Translations under genes and position numbers: made by a program
NCBI GenBank assembly: GCA_028281895.1
Contig: JANQIZ010000238.1
Coordinates: forward strand, 1-45,308
Length of the DNA: 45,308 bases
DNA from: Dehalococcoidia bacterium
GTDB lineage: Bacteria > Chloroflexota > Dehalococcoidia > Lucifugimonadales > Lucifugimonadaceae
Reading direction: 5' to 3'
Shown here: piece by piece, positions 1 through 7,018 of the stretch
How positions within the stretch are numbered: position 1 is the stretch's first letter
Layout of the letters: each line of letters opens with the position of its first letter
The notes under the pieces: generated by a model
What the model was told of the DNA's origin: nothing
What the model saw: only the letters and a program-made list of their open reading frames with translations
Databases searched by the model: none

Positions 1-1362
1 GAGGAATGCGCCCTTGTAGCCCGAGGTTGCAACAGCGAGCAGAGCCGATAGCGCAACAATCGTCTTGCCGCTACCGACTTCGCCCTGGAGCAGGCGCGCC
101 ATTGGAACGCCGCTCGCCATGTCTTCGAGGATCCTGTTCAAGGTCTGTTGCTGATCCTCTGTTAGCTCGAACTCAAGACCAGCAAGGAATTTCTCCGTCC
201 GCTCAATGCCATCTGAGATCTGGAGCGAACTCTTTCGTGATTGCCATGCATGGCGATTCCGGAGCACCAGTAGCTGATTAAGCAGCAGCTCGCTGAAGGC
301 CAGTCTGCGATGCGCAGTCTGTGCATCGGCTGCTGTGGACGGGTAGTGCATGTCCGATATGGCCTGGCGAAGACCGGGCATCGCATGCCTGGCGCGAATG
401 CTCTCAGGCAGTGAATCGGCCAGGAGCGGGCGTGACATGTCGATCGCCGCGCGGGTGGCGTTGCGCAGTGTGCGCTGTGCCAGCCCTTCGGTAGAGGGAT
501 ACACAGGGAGCAGGTTTCCCGCATGAGTCAGGCCGTCTGAGCCTCGACCGATCACCTCGTACTCCGGGTTCTCCAACTGGGCCTGGCCGCGGAACGCGTC
601 CACCTTGCCGCTCAACGCTATATCGGTGCCCGGCTTGAGACTGTCGGCAAGGTACGGCTGGCCAAAGAACGTGGCAGATAGCAGCCCGGATCGGTCGTTC
701 ACAAGAACCTTTGCTGCTCCACTCCTTCCGATAGACAGCTTCTCTGTCCGCACCACGTGTCCGACAACCGTTGTTTCCGCGCCGATCTCAAGATTCGCGA
801 TCTTAGTTGGACTTGAGTAGTCGATGTGCCTGCGCGGGAAGTGCCAGAGCAACTCACGCAAACTCGTGACGCCGGCCCGGCTCAGCTTGCCGACTGTGGG
901 ACGAGTGACGATGCCGAGATCTTTGATCGGCGTGTCAAGGGATTCGGGAGCCTTTGGCGGTTTGGCAGGTGCTGTCCGTCGTTGGGTAGCTGCGCGTTTC
1001 GATATAGGTTTTGCAGGTGAGCTGGAGTTGGCAACTCTGGCGCTTGGGCGGCGCTGGCGAGTCTTTGAACCAGGATCGGCTTCAGGAGCCTGACGGGACG
1101 ATGCCAGTCGCTCGAGCACGCGTTCAATCCAGATCTGCCGGTCGCCGGGTCCCATGGAAGCGTACGTCCCGGAGCCGCGGGGAGGAACAGTTTTCAGCCA
1201 AGGCAGTGCCGCGGTGAATGACTCTAGGAGCGCATCCAGGCCGCCGATGACTGCGCGGTCTGCATACTGTTGTGATCGTTCGTGCAGCAGGACGCGCCTG
1301 AGCCGGTCGACGGCATCCGGCCGTGAGCTTGTTCCGGCATTTCTAGAGGTACGGGTTGGCAC
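1..1362 (-). CDS. recG: ATP-dependent DNA helicase RecG, N-terminal part (gene runs off the left edge)
   Basis: RecG is a monomeric superfamily 2 helicase that remodels stalled replication forks and Holliday junctions. About 454 N-terminal residues are visible. A leading segment (LLHERSQQYADRAVIGGL) matches the extended N-terminus of Chloroflexota-type RecG. An OB-fold wedge region follows, with FRGQAQLENPEYEVI near residues 255-270. The Walker A motif GEVGSGKT lies at about residues 427-434, with Glu where Asp is usual. The rest of the helicase core lies outside the window. No ATG is available after the in-frame stop at 1420-1422, so I chose GTG at 1362; the start is uncertain. The gene lies downstream of fakA and degV on the same strand, about 130 bases after degV. 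Confidence 0.93.
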   Translation of the reverse strand, partial: MPTRTSRNAGTSSRPDAVDRLRRVLLHERSQQYADRAVIGGLDALLESFTAALPWLKTVPPRGSGTYASMGPGDRQIWIERVLERLASSRQAPEADPGSKTRQRRPSARVANSSSPAKPISKRAATQRRTAPAKPPKAPESLDTPIKDLGIVTRPTVGKLSRAGVTSLRELLWHFPRRHIDYSSPTKIANLEIGAETTVVGHVVRTEKLSIGRSGAAKVLVNDRSGLLSATFFGQPYLADSLKPGTDIALSGKVDAFRGQAQLENPEYEVIGRGSDGLTHAGNLLPVYPSTEGLAQRTLRNATRAAIDMSRPLLADSLPESIRARHAMPGLRQAISDMHYPSTAADAQTAHRRLAFSELLLNQLLVLRNRHAWQSRKSSLQISDGIERTEKFLAGLEFELTEDQQQTLNRILEDMASGVPMARLLQGEVGSGKTIVALSALLAVATSGYKGAFL

Positions 1363-1491
1363 TACTGAAACAGTGAAGCGGCATGCGAGAGATGTCGCCA
1401 GAAAGCGGCGGAACGAATGCTAATGGATTACATCAACACGCAGGCCACTGTGTCGGAAATCTGACCGAATACCGGGGAAGGATCAGGGTAT

Positions 1492-2337
1492 CTAGCTGCT
1501 GGACCTGATCATCCCGAAGCCGAGCATCCCGGGGCCGAGGTATGTGCCAACAACAGGGCCAAGCCTGGCGATTAGCGGTTTGCCACTCGGCGCGTGCTCA
1601 GACAGGTCCGCTGCAAGCTCGCTCGCCAGTTCAGGGTCGGTTGTATGCAGCACACAGAGCGCATCAAGCGGCGTTGCTTCTGCCACGAGGTTCTTGATGC
1701 GGCTGATCCCGCGTGAGCGAGTCCTCGCACGCTCGATCCCATGCGCCTCTCCGTCAACGAGCGCCAGGATGGGCTTTATCCGCAAGAGGGAGCCCAGCAT
1801 CGCCTGGGCACGCCCAATGCGTCCGCCCTTCTGCAGGTACTCCAGCGTTTCGACGAGTCCGGTGAAGCGTGCACGCGCCGACAGCTCGTTCGCGAGAACT
1901 TTGAGTTCTTCTAGCGAACTGCCATCCTGTGCCGCCTTTGCAACCTCAATCGCTACCAGGCCAAGCGCCATAGATGCCTGAAGCGTGTCGATCGGCTCGA
2001 CCTTGATGCCTTCTTCTTTGACTTCGCTGGCGGCCTGCAGAGCGGATGAGTGAGTGGCGCTGACCTTCGAAGAGAGGTGAAGCGAGATGATCCCGTCGTG
2101 GTCCTTCGCAAGCTCCCGGTATAGCTCCATGAAGGCGCCGGGCGATGGCGCAGAAGTGGTTGGAAACACCCTGTCCGACTGGAGACGCTGATAGAAATCA
2201 TCGGCTGTGATGTCTACACCGTCTTGGTAGGCTTCGTCTCCGAAATGGACATAGAGCGGAATGACGTGGATGCCATGCTGGCTTGCGAGTTCAGCAGGCA
2301 GGTCGGATGTTGAGTCAGTGACTACTGCGACGGGCAT
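1492..2337 (-). CDS. DegV family fatty-acid-binding protein (FakB-like)
   Basis: This 281-residue protein has the full DegV fold. DegV/FakB proteins bind a fatty acid and present it to the kinase FakA, which makes acyl-phosphate for phospholipid synthesis. Visible motifs are VVTDSTSDLP at residues 4-13, TTSAPSPGAF near 60-70, a Ser-rich SSKVSATHSSA segment that binds the carboxylate, and the basic RARTRSRG segment in the C-terminal half. Start ATG at 2337 has a good AAGGAGA ribosome site. It follows the fakA-like gene by 35 bases on the same strand, so kinase and lipid carrier are probably co-expressed. The real ligand is not readable from sequence. Confidence 0.93.
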   Translation of the reverse strand: MPVAVVTDSTSDLPAELASQHGIHVIPLYVHFGDEAYQDGVDITADDFYQRLQSDRVFPTTSAPSPGAFMELYRELAKDHDGIISLHLSSKVSATHSSALQAASEVKEEGIKVEPIDTLQASMALGLVAIEVAKAAQDGSSLEELKVLANELSARARFTGLVETLEYLQKGGRIGRAQAMLGSLLRIKPILALVDGEAHGIERARTRSRGISRIKNLVAEATPLDALCVLHTTDPELASELAADLSEHAPSGKPLIARLGPVVGTYLGPGMLGFGMIRSSS

Positions 2338-2372
2338 CTGGCAGTCTCCTTACCTGGAAGATTCGCGCAAGG

Positions 2373-4064
2373 TTACTCGATTGACAGCAGGAAGTCGTAG
2401 TCTGGCTGCCCGCCGGAGATCGATTCAAACTCGGTATGCGGGTATGTTTCTTGAAGGCGATCAACGGTTTCTTCCAGTGACTCTTCGCCAAGATCAGCTC
2501 CGCCATAGATCGTCACCAGTGACTCTTCATCGAGCTGTCCATTGAGCATCTCAAGCAGCACTGATGCGCGGTCGTCGCCTGCGGTGACCAGCTTCTCATC
2601 CAGCACGCCCATGTACTGGCCCTCTCGCACTACCACTCCGTCAAGGAGCGCGTCGCGGATGGCTTTGGAGACCGAGCCGCTCCTGACGATGGTCAGAGGC
2701 TCAGACATAGAGGCAGCGTTCTCTTCGACCAGCTTGTCCGGGTTGAATTCCAGTAGAGCGGACAGGCCAACCTGCATCGATCGCGTCTCAACGACGTGAA
2801 CGGTTTTACTGGTCAGATCTACAGCCTGCTTTGCTGTTCCGATGATGTTCTTGTTATTCGGCAGGACAATCACTGCCTGAGACGGCGCAGCCTCTATCGC
2901 TTCCACGATCTCAGCCGTGCTGGGGTTCATGGTGTCGCCGCCGACCAGGACGTTTGCTGCGCCGAGTCCGGCAGTTTCGAAGCACTCGATTAGCCCGGGC
3001 CCGATTGCCAGAGCCACCACGGCGGTCGTGAAATCTTGCTGTTTGGAAGCGCCAGCGCCTGTTTCGGCAGTTCGGTTAGCTGCCCATTCGCGAGCCTGCT
3101 CGTCCATGTTTTGGATTTCGATATTCGAGAGCGAGCCGTACTGGAGCGCTGCGGTAAGCGCGGCTCCGGGGTCTTCCATGTGAACGTGGACCTTCACCAG
3201 CGTTCCAGCACCGGCAACGACAGGCGATCTGCCGATATCGTCCATGTGTTTTCGTATGGGATCAGGCTCGAGATCATTCCCTTCGATTGCAAAGACGGTG
3301 CAATAACCCCAGGCCTTTTCTTCGACCCCTTCGAGGAACTCAGACCGGATGCTTGATCCGGATGCCTGTGATCCCTGAATTGCGGCCACACCCGGAGGAT
3401 CGATCTTTCGAGTTCCGGCCTCGCGGCCTGCCATTAGATCGGCGCCGCTCTGGAGCATGATGGCGAATCCGAACCCGCCTGAGTCCACTACGCCAGCGTC
3501 TCGCAGAACATCGAGCATTTCAGGAGTTCGGCGCACCGTGTCCATCGCCTGATCTGCGGCAGCGATCATCACATGTTCGAGGCCCGCCATCTCGACCACC
3601 GCTTTCTCAGCAGCCTCGGCGCACTCCCGGAAGACGGTGAGCATCGTGCCTTCCTTAGGCTGCGGCACCGCCCTGTATGCGATCTCAGATGCGATCCTGA
3701 GTCCGCGGGCGAACCCCTCACCGCTGATGTCATAGCCGTCTGCCAGTGATTCAGCGAGTCCTTTGAAGTACTGGGCGAGTATCAGGCCCGAGTTGCCGCG
3801 TGCTCCAAGCAGCGATGCCCGAGCCATACGCGCTGATGTGATGCTGGGGTTGGCATCGACCTGCTGTTCAAGCTCGTCGCGAACAGAGCGCATGGTCAGC
3901 ACCATGTTCGTCCCAGTGTCACCGTCTGGCACCGGAAAGACGTTCAGCGCGTTGAGCGTTTCCTGGTTCGTCTCGAGCGCACGGGTGGCAGAGCGGACGA
4001 ACTCCCGCAGCAGGAAGCCGTCAGTCCGCCTGTTCGAGCGCGCTGTGTCCGGATTGTCAGTCAT
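2373..4064 (-). CDS. fakA: Fatty acid kinase subunit FakA (DAK2-domain, YloV family)
   Basis: This 563-residue protein has an N-terminal DhaL/DAK2 ATP-binding domain and a C-terminal DegV-like/EDD region, the usual FakA architecture and length. The nucleotide and metal site is NVFPVPDGDTGTNM at about residues 41-54. The DegV-like part follows after about residue 340 (VVALAIGPGLIECFETAGLGAANVLVGGDTMNPS). FakA phosphorylates fatty acid bound to a FakB/DegV partner, and the adjacent degV gene fits that role. The fakA-degV-recG order recalls yloV-recG in Firmicutes. The gene is divergent from rpmB, with about 180 bases between the starts. Confidence 0.93.
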   Translation of the reverse strand: MTDNPDTARSNRRTDGFLLREFVRSATRALETNQETLNALNVFPVPDGDTGTNMVLTMRSVRDELEQQVDANPSITSARMARASLLGARGNSGLILAQYFKGLAESLADGYDISGEGFARGLRIASEIAYRAVPQPKEGTMLTVFRECAEAAEKAVVEMAGLEHVMIAAADQAMDTVRRTPEMLDVLRDAGVVDSGGFGFAIMLQSGADLMAGREAGTRKIDPPGVAAIQGSQASGSSIRSEFLEGVEEKAWGYCTVFAIEGNDLEPDPIRKHMDDIGRSPVVAGAGTLVKVHVHMEDPGAALTAALQYGSLSNIEIQNMDEQAREWAANRTAETGAGASKQQDFTTAVVALAIGPGLIECFETAGLGAANVLVGGDTMNPSTAEIVEAIEAAPSQAVIVLPNNKNIIGTAKQAVDLTSKTVHVVETRSMQVGLSALLEFNPDKLVEENAASMSEPLTIVRSGSVSKAIRDALLDGVVVREGQYMGVLDEKLVTAGDDRASVLLEMLNGQLDEESLVTIYGGADLGEESLEETVDRLQETYPHTEFESISGGQPDYDFLLSIE

Positions 4065-4121
4065 GGGCTTCGCTCGTCGGCTATCGCAAATACGATTGAG
4101 AGCAGTTGGCGCGTAAGAATA

Positions 4122-4150
4122 TTGCCCGCAACTTGCCCTCGTGGTAGCTT
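4122..4150 (+). promoter_or_regulatory. Candidate sigma-70-type promoter of rpmB
   Basis: TTGCCC (4122-4127) and TAGCTT (4145-4150) are separated by exactly 17 bases, about 95 bases upstream of the rpmB start and in the correct orientation. Both hexamers are imperfect. A short dyad, GGTCGAT-C-ATCGACC at 4181-4195, lies between this promoter and the gene and could be an operator or a 5' UTR hairpin. No experimental support. Confidence 0.35.
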
Positions 4151-4245
4151 AGTTAGTCGGCCCCATTCAATTTAGCATCAGGTCGATCATCGACCGTTCG
4201 CTCAGTCCATTTCCGTGTTCAAGCACGGTATTCACGAGGTTAAGC

Positions 4246-4449
4246 ATGGCAAAGTGTCACGTCTGCGGAAAAGGCCCCCAATTTGGCCACAATCGCAGCC
4301 ATGCATTGAACGCGACCCGCAAGATCTCTCAGCCAAACGTGTTCAAGAAGCACCTGGTGATTGACGGCAAGAAGCAGCGTCTCAACGTATGTGCCCGCTG
4401 CATTCGAACGATGGAGAAGAAGGGCACTCTCCAGATCGCTTCTAAGTAG
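4246..4449 (+). CDS. rpmB: 50S ribosomal protein L28 (zinc-ribbon form)
   Basis: The 67-residue protein opens with MAKCHVCGKGPQFGHNRSHA, the L28 signature. It keeps two CxxC pairs (C4/C7 and C49/C52), so it is the zinc-binding version. Length is normal for short bacterial L28. Start ATG has a GAGGT ribosome site 7 bases upstream. It stands alone on the plus strand, divergent from fakA and convergent with rpe, which ends 9 bases away. No clear intrinsic terminator lies in that short gap. Confidence 0.97.
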   Translation: MAKCHVCGKGPQFGHNRSHALNATRKISQPNVFKKHLVIDGKKQRLNVCARCIRTMEKKGTLQIASK

Positions 4450-4458
4450 GCAAGTGGC

Positions 4459-5112
4459 CTAGAGGCTTCGAATAGCCTGCACTGCGCTGGCGGCTCCGCC
4501 CGGGTAGCGCATCAGCCCGGTTCCTGAGATCAGCGTGTCGGCTCCAGCCTCGATCACGCTGGCCGCGTTCTCTACCTTCACTCCGCCATCTACTGCGACA
4601 TCCAGTTCGCGTCCGCGCCCGGCTGCCTTCAAGACTCCGATCTTGGACAGTGTCTCCGTAATGAGTGACTGCCCGCCGAATCCCGGCTCAACGCTCATCA
4701 CAAGAAACCTGTCGACAATTGATGTGAACCGAATCACAGCCTCTGCCTCAGTCGATGGATTGATTGAGATACCAGGCCTCATGCCGGCCTCTGCGATGTC
4801 GGTGAGGGTTCCTGCCAGGTCAGAGCAGGCCTCGGCGTGAACCGTGTAGGTGGTTGCGCCCGCAGCTGCGAATTGTGCAGCGAAACGTCCCGGCTCCGTG
4901 ACCATCATGTGTGCGTCGACCGGCAGATCAGTGAGATTGGAGATCGAAGCGAGAACGTCGGCTCCGAACGTGATGTTCGGGACGAAGTGGCCGTCCATCA
5001 CGTCGTAGTGGATCTCATCACAACCTGAGTCTTCGATCATCCTGACCTGTTCGCCCAGACGCGAGAAATCGGCGGCAAGTACCGAAGCGGATATGCGGAC
5101 GTTTTGTGCCAC
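4459..5112 (-). CDS. rpe: Ribulose-phosphate 3-epimerase
   Basis: This 217-residue TIM-barrel enzyme interconverts ribulose 5-phosphate and xylulose 5-phosphate in the pentose phosphate pathway. Diagnostic motifs are ISASVLAADFSRLGEQV at residues 7-23, HYDVMDGHFVPNITFG near 35-50 (metal-binding His and Asp), DAHMMV, the MSVEPGFGGQ loop near 137-146, and DGGV with the phosphate-binding SGTGL near the C-terminus. Length is normal. It is convergent with rpmB. An upstream terminator hairpin separates it from the DUF4395 gene, so it probably has its own promoter in about 30-90 bases. Confidence 0.96.
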   Translation of the reverse strand: MAQNVRISASVLAADFSRLGEQVRMIEDSGCDEIHYDVMDGHFVPNITFGADVLASISNLTDLPVDAHMMVTEPGRFAAQFAAAGATTYTVHAEACSDLAGTLTDIAEAGMRPGISINPSTEAEAVIRFTSIVDRFLVMSVEPGFGGQSLITETLSKIGVLKAAGRGRELDVAVDGGVKVENAASVIEAGADTLISGTGLMRYPGGAASAVQAIRSL

Positions 5113-5142
5113 CAGTTAGGCCTCCCGTGTAAACAAGAACGA

Positions 5143-5178
5143 CAGCGCCGCGAACCTTCGACACGGCTCGCGGCGCTG
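5143..5178 (-). terminator. Intrinsic terminator of the DUF4395 gene
   Basis: There is a perfect 11-bp stem (CAGCGCCGCGA paired with TCGCGGCGCTG, 14-base loop). Read on the minus strand it is followed by a T-rich stretch (TCGTTCTTGTTT). It starts 27 bases past the DUF4395 stop codon and precedes rpe, so it should end the leader/DUF4395 transcript. Confidence 0.75.
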
Positions 5179-5204
5179 AATGTAACAGTTCGAGACGGGA
5201 GCGG

Positions 5205-5789
5205 TCAGTTCTGACCGGTCGTGTCAGGCGGTGCGCACGGGTTGCCGTCAGTCAGCACGCCCTGTTCGGCCAGTCGCTGGAACCTGGCCTCTATGTTGGC
5301 GCAGTCTTCACAGACCGATTCAGGGATGATTCCGAACCGCATCAAGATGCTAAAGATCTTGCAGCCCAGGCAGTAGCCGAAGACGGCTTCGAGTCCAGCT
5401 GCGAAGATCAGCCCGCCGAGCACTCCGTATGAAGCTCCTGTCAGCCCAAAGCCGAAGTGCAGCACTATGGCCGTCACGCTGAATGCCACTCCTATCGCAG
5501 CTGCGAACCGCTTTGGAGGTCCAGCCACAGGCTTGTACCTGAGCTTCAGGATAGGAATGACGACCCGGAGCGCGAACTGCGCCAGTGGGCTTAGACGCGG
5601 TCCCGCGGCGACACGTGCGATGAACCCGTATGCGATGACGAACATGAGCCACTCGAACTGGAACACGATCGTCGCTGCTGATAGCACGACAACACCGGCG
5701 GCCACGGTTCGGGCAACGCTCTCATTGATTGGGTGCGGGAAGCTGAAGAAGGGCTGCTTCTCGATGTAATTCCCGGTGGCAGATGCCAT
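5205..5789 (-). CDS. DUF4395 domain membrane protein with paired CxxC motifs
   Basis: The 194-residue protein matches DUF4395 by its overall pattern. It has an N-terminal INESVAR motif, hydrophobic helices at about 27-60, 96-115 and 120-137, a conserved AAGPRLSPL loop, and a Cys-rich C-terminal part. Cysteines C140/C143 (YCLGC) and C160/C163 (VCEDC) form two CxxC pairs, and C185 is a fifth. DUF4395 genes in other bacteria often sit near thiol or sulfurtransferase genes, but the function is unknown. The start ATG at 5789 has GAGGAG about 10 bases upstream. The 5' leader encodes a Cys-rich peptide and an attenuator, which suggests expression rises when cysteine is short. A redox or sulfur-trafficking role is inference. 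Confidence 0.85.
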   Translation of the reverse strand: MASATGNYIEKQPFFSFPHPINESVARTVAAGVVVLSAATIVFQFEWLMFVIAYGFIARVAAGPRLSPLAQFALRVVIPILKLRYKPVAGPPKRFAAAIGVAFSVTAIVLHFGFGLTGASYGVLGGLIFAAGLEAVFGYCLGCKIFSILMRFGIIPESVCEDCANIEARFQRLAEQGVLTDGNPCAPPDTTGQN

Positions 5790-5827
5790 TTGCGGTCATC
5801 TCCTCTTGAATATCTGTGCGTTCAGGC

Positions 5828-5864
5828 AAAAAGAAAACCTCGGCCAGCAGTCGGCAGAGGTTTT
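5828..5864 (-). terminator. Attenuator: intrinsic terminator in the DUF4395 leader
   Basis: On the minus strand AAAACCTC (5864-5857) pairs with GAGGTTTT (5841-5834) as a perfect 8-bp stem. GCC/GGC pairs extend it inside after one mismatch, and CTTTTT follows. It lies between the leader ORF and the DUF4395 ribosome site, so it would stop transcription before the gene. Its loop region (5843-5855, GCCGACTGCTGGC) is the perfect complement of 5893-5905 upstream. The two pairings cannot coexist. Confidence 0.75.
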
Positions 5865-5905
5865 TCAGAGTGATATCGCTGAAACGCGCTTAGCCGACTG
5901 CTGGC
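5843..5905 (-). promoter_or_regulatory. Antiterminator pairing: 13-bp inverted repeat
   Basis: GCCAGCAGTCGGC (5905-5893) and GCCGACTGCTGGC (5855-5843) are perfect complements, 37 bases apart. The first arm is the last four codons of the leader ORF (from the final base of Glu through Pro-Ala-Val-Gly). The second arm occupies the loop of the terminator at 5828-5864. A ribosome finishing the leader would cover arm 1 and let the terminator form. A ribosome stalled at the Cys codons just upstream would leave arm 1 free to capture arm 2. The mechanism is inferred; the complementarity is directly visible. Confidence 0.7.
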
Positions 5906-5961
5906 TCCTTACAGGTGCAACAGAGGCAAGTCATCACGATTCTGGCATTGAGTGCGCTCAT
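5890..5961 (-). CDS. Cys-rich leader peptide of a putative cysteine attenuator
   Basis: This 23-codon ORF ends with MTCLCCTCKEPAVG and TAA. Four of six consecutive codons are Cys (TGC, TGT, TGC, TGT at codons 12, 14, 15, 17). Starts are possible at ATG 5961 or ATG 5934, and neither has a Shine-Dalgarno site. A TAAGAT -10-like hexamer at 5970-5975 lies 8 bases before ATG 5961, so the message may be leaderless. The stop codon directly follows the first antiterminator arm, as in amino-acid attenuators such as trp or his. Polycysteine leader ORFs acting as cysteine-responsive attenuators have been reported in mycobacteria; an equivalent upstream of DUF4395 here would be new to me. Confidence 0.65.
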   Translation of the reverse strand: MSALNARIVMTCLCCTCKEPAVG

Positions 5962-5969
5962 CACTCTCA

Positions 5970-5975
5970 ATCTTA
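5970..5975 (-). promoter_or_regulatory. Candidate -10 element of the DUF4395 leader transcript
   Basis: TAAGAT on the minus strand matches TATAAT at five of six positions and sits 8 bases upstream of ATG 5961, the spacing expected for a leaderless start. I see no convincing -35 hexamer at 16-18 bases. Immediately downstream, TTGAG and CTCAA (5970-5966 and 5952-5948) can form a small hairpin. Confidence 0.35.
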
Positions 5976-6036
5976 CTACTGCCGTCGAACTTTCGCCTGA
6001 AACTCAGTAGGTGAGAGAAGGTTTGGGCTGAATAAA

Positions 6037-6071
6037 GAGAACGCCGCAGTGTGCATCACTGCGGCGTTCTC
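6037..6071 (-). terminator. Strong 15-bp hairpin, terminator-like on the minus strand
   Basis: Perfect 15-bp arms (6037-6051 and 6057-6071) enclose a 5-base loop. On the minus strand the hairpin is followed by CTTTATT; on the plus strand no T-tract follows. No clear minus-strand gene lies just to the right, so what it terminates is unknown. It also sits directly upstream of the DUF4395 leader promoter and may insulate it. Confidence 0.6.
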
Positions 6072-6472
6072 CAGAGGAGATGGCGGCCGATCTATCCGGG
6101 ATTTTGCCGCCTTATCTATATGGCCTCGATGCGAGCACCATCGCAACCGCCCGCACCCCGCTTATGTTCGTAGGTAGCTGCGCATCTGAGGCTGAAGTCA
6201 ACGTTATGACGATGCTGGTGACAGTAGGGACTCTGATGGGTTGCGAAGAGGTCACGATCTGAAATGACTGCCAGGCGAACTGAAAGCCTGATTGTTGGAG
6301 CCGTGTTTGAACATGACAGCGAAGTGGTGGATCAAGTGTGGCCGGAGCGTTCCTAGACAACTCCTACAGACCTCCGACGCAGAACCGATCTCGGCCCTGT
6401 TTCATGTGTCCAGGCGCCAACGAAGCGCAGCCTTATGAGAAGAGCAACCCATCACAGGGAGACAGTCCGCAG
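6072..6472. other. Stretch of about 400 bases without a convincing gene
   Basis: Both strands hold short open frames: a 60-codon plus frame at 6080-6262 with GAGGAG touching its ATG, and an 82-codon minus frame at 6112-6360. Neither resembles a known family or shows clear coding bias. The last part is probably the 5' UTR of the receiver-like gene. Since a minus-strand terminator lies at 6037-6071, an unannotated minus-strand RNA could come from here. I recognise no tmRNA, RNase P, SRP or 6S core motif. Confidence 0.4.
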
Positions 6473-6868
6473 ATGGCCACAGTCGGCGTAGTAACAGACT
6501 GCACGGAGACAGTTGAGCAGTTGGAGACGCTGTTGGGACGCCGTGGCCACCGAGTGATGGAGATGGGAGTTCAGAGAGGCTCCAGCCCACCCACCGAATC
6601 AGACAAACAGCGATCAACTCTGATTGACCTGGTGATAGTGGACATCGATGGGCGTACATCCTTAGCGGTGAGCGAGATCAGGTTGATCACCGAGAACGCT
6701 TCGACGGCACTGACACCTGTGCTCGTAGCTGCATCGACAGAGTCGCATGCCGATCTTGCGGTGGCCTGTGCCTATGGAGCCAGTGGGCTTCTCAGCAAGC
6801 CCTTCTCATGGGAGGAGACAATGCCGGATGCAGAAAGGGCGATTGCCACCGACCCAGCCAGCCAGTGA
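6473..6868 (+). CDS. Receiver-like single-domain protein
   Basis: From ATG 6473 this gives 131 residues with a CheY-like pattern: beta-1 VGVVTDC, a helix (VEQLETLLGRRGHRV), the phospho-acceptor strand DLVIVDIDGR, VLVAAS, and the conserved Lys in YGASGLLSKPFSW. No output domain follows. The usual double-Asp at the end of beta-1 is reduced to TD, so phosphorylation is uncertain. The frame is open upstream to ATG 6338, but that extension looks non-coding and GGGAGA precedes 6473. No histidine kinase lies nearby. Confidence 0.65.
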   Translation: MATVGVVTDCTETVEQLETLLGRRGHRVMEMGVQRGSSPPTESDKQRSTLIDLVIVDIDGRTSLAVSEIRLITENASTALTPVLVAASTESHADLAVACAYGASGLLSKPFSWEETMPDAERAIATDPASQ

Positions 6869-6903
6869 GGACTCTCTGAGTCGGTGAGTTCGACAGGTAT
6901 CTT

Positions 6904-6919
6904 CCGGCCTTTGTGCCGG
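6904..6919 (+). terminator. Weak hairpin after the receiver-like gene
   Basis: CCGGC (6904-6908) and GCCGG (6915-6919) form a 5-bp stem followed by TCTTCTC, 35 bases past the stop codon. The stem is short, so the call is tentative. The next 80 bases (about 6928-7010) are very GC-rich and can also fold, with GCCAGCGGG near 6932 complementary, apart from one bulge, to CCCGGCTGGC near 6992. Confidence 0.3.
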
Positions 6920-7018
6920 TCTTCTCATCCGGCCAGCGGGCCCGGGCCGAGCCGTGGATTGTCCCCCCACGCAAGGACCGGCGCCCGCGACCCGGCTGGC
7001 TGAGAGACGGGCAGTCGC

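Noticed and set aside
6080-6262. 60-codon plus-strand frame with GAGGAG at its start
   Set aside because: The ribosome site touches the ATG, there is no family resemblance and weak coding bias; kept only as a note in the gene-less stretch.
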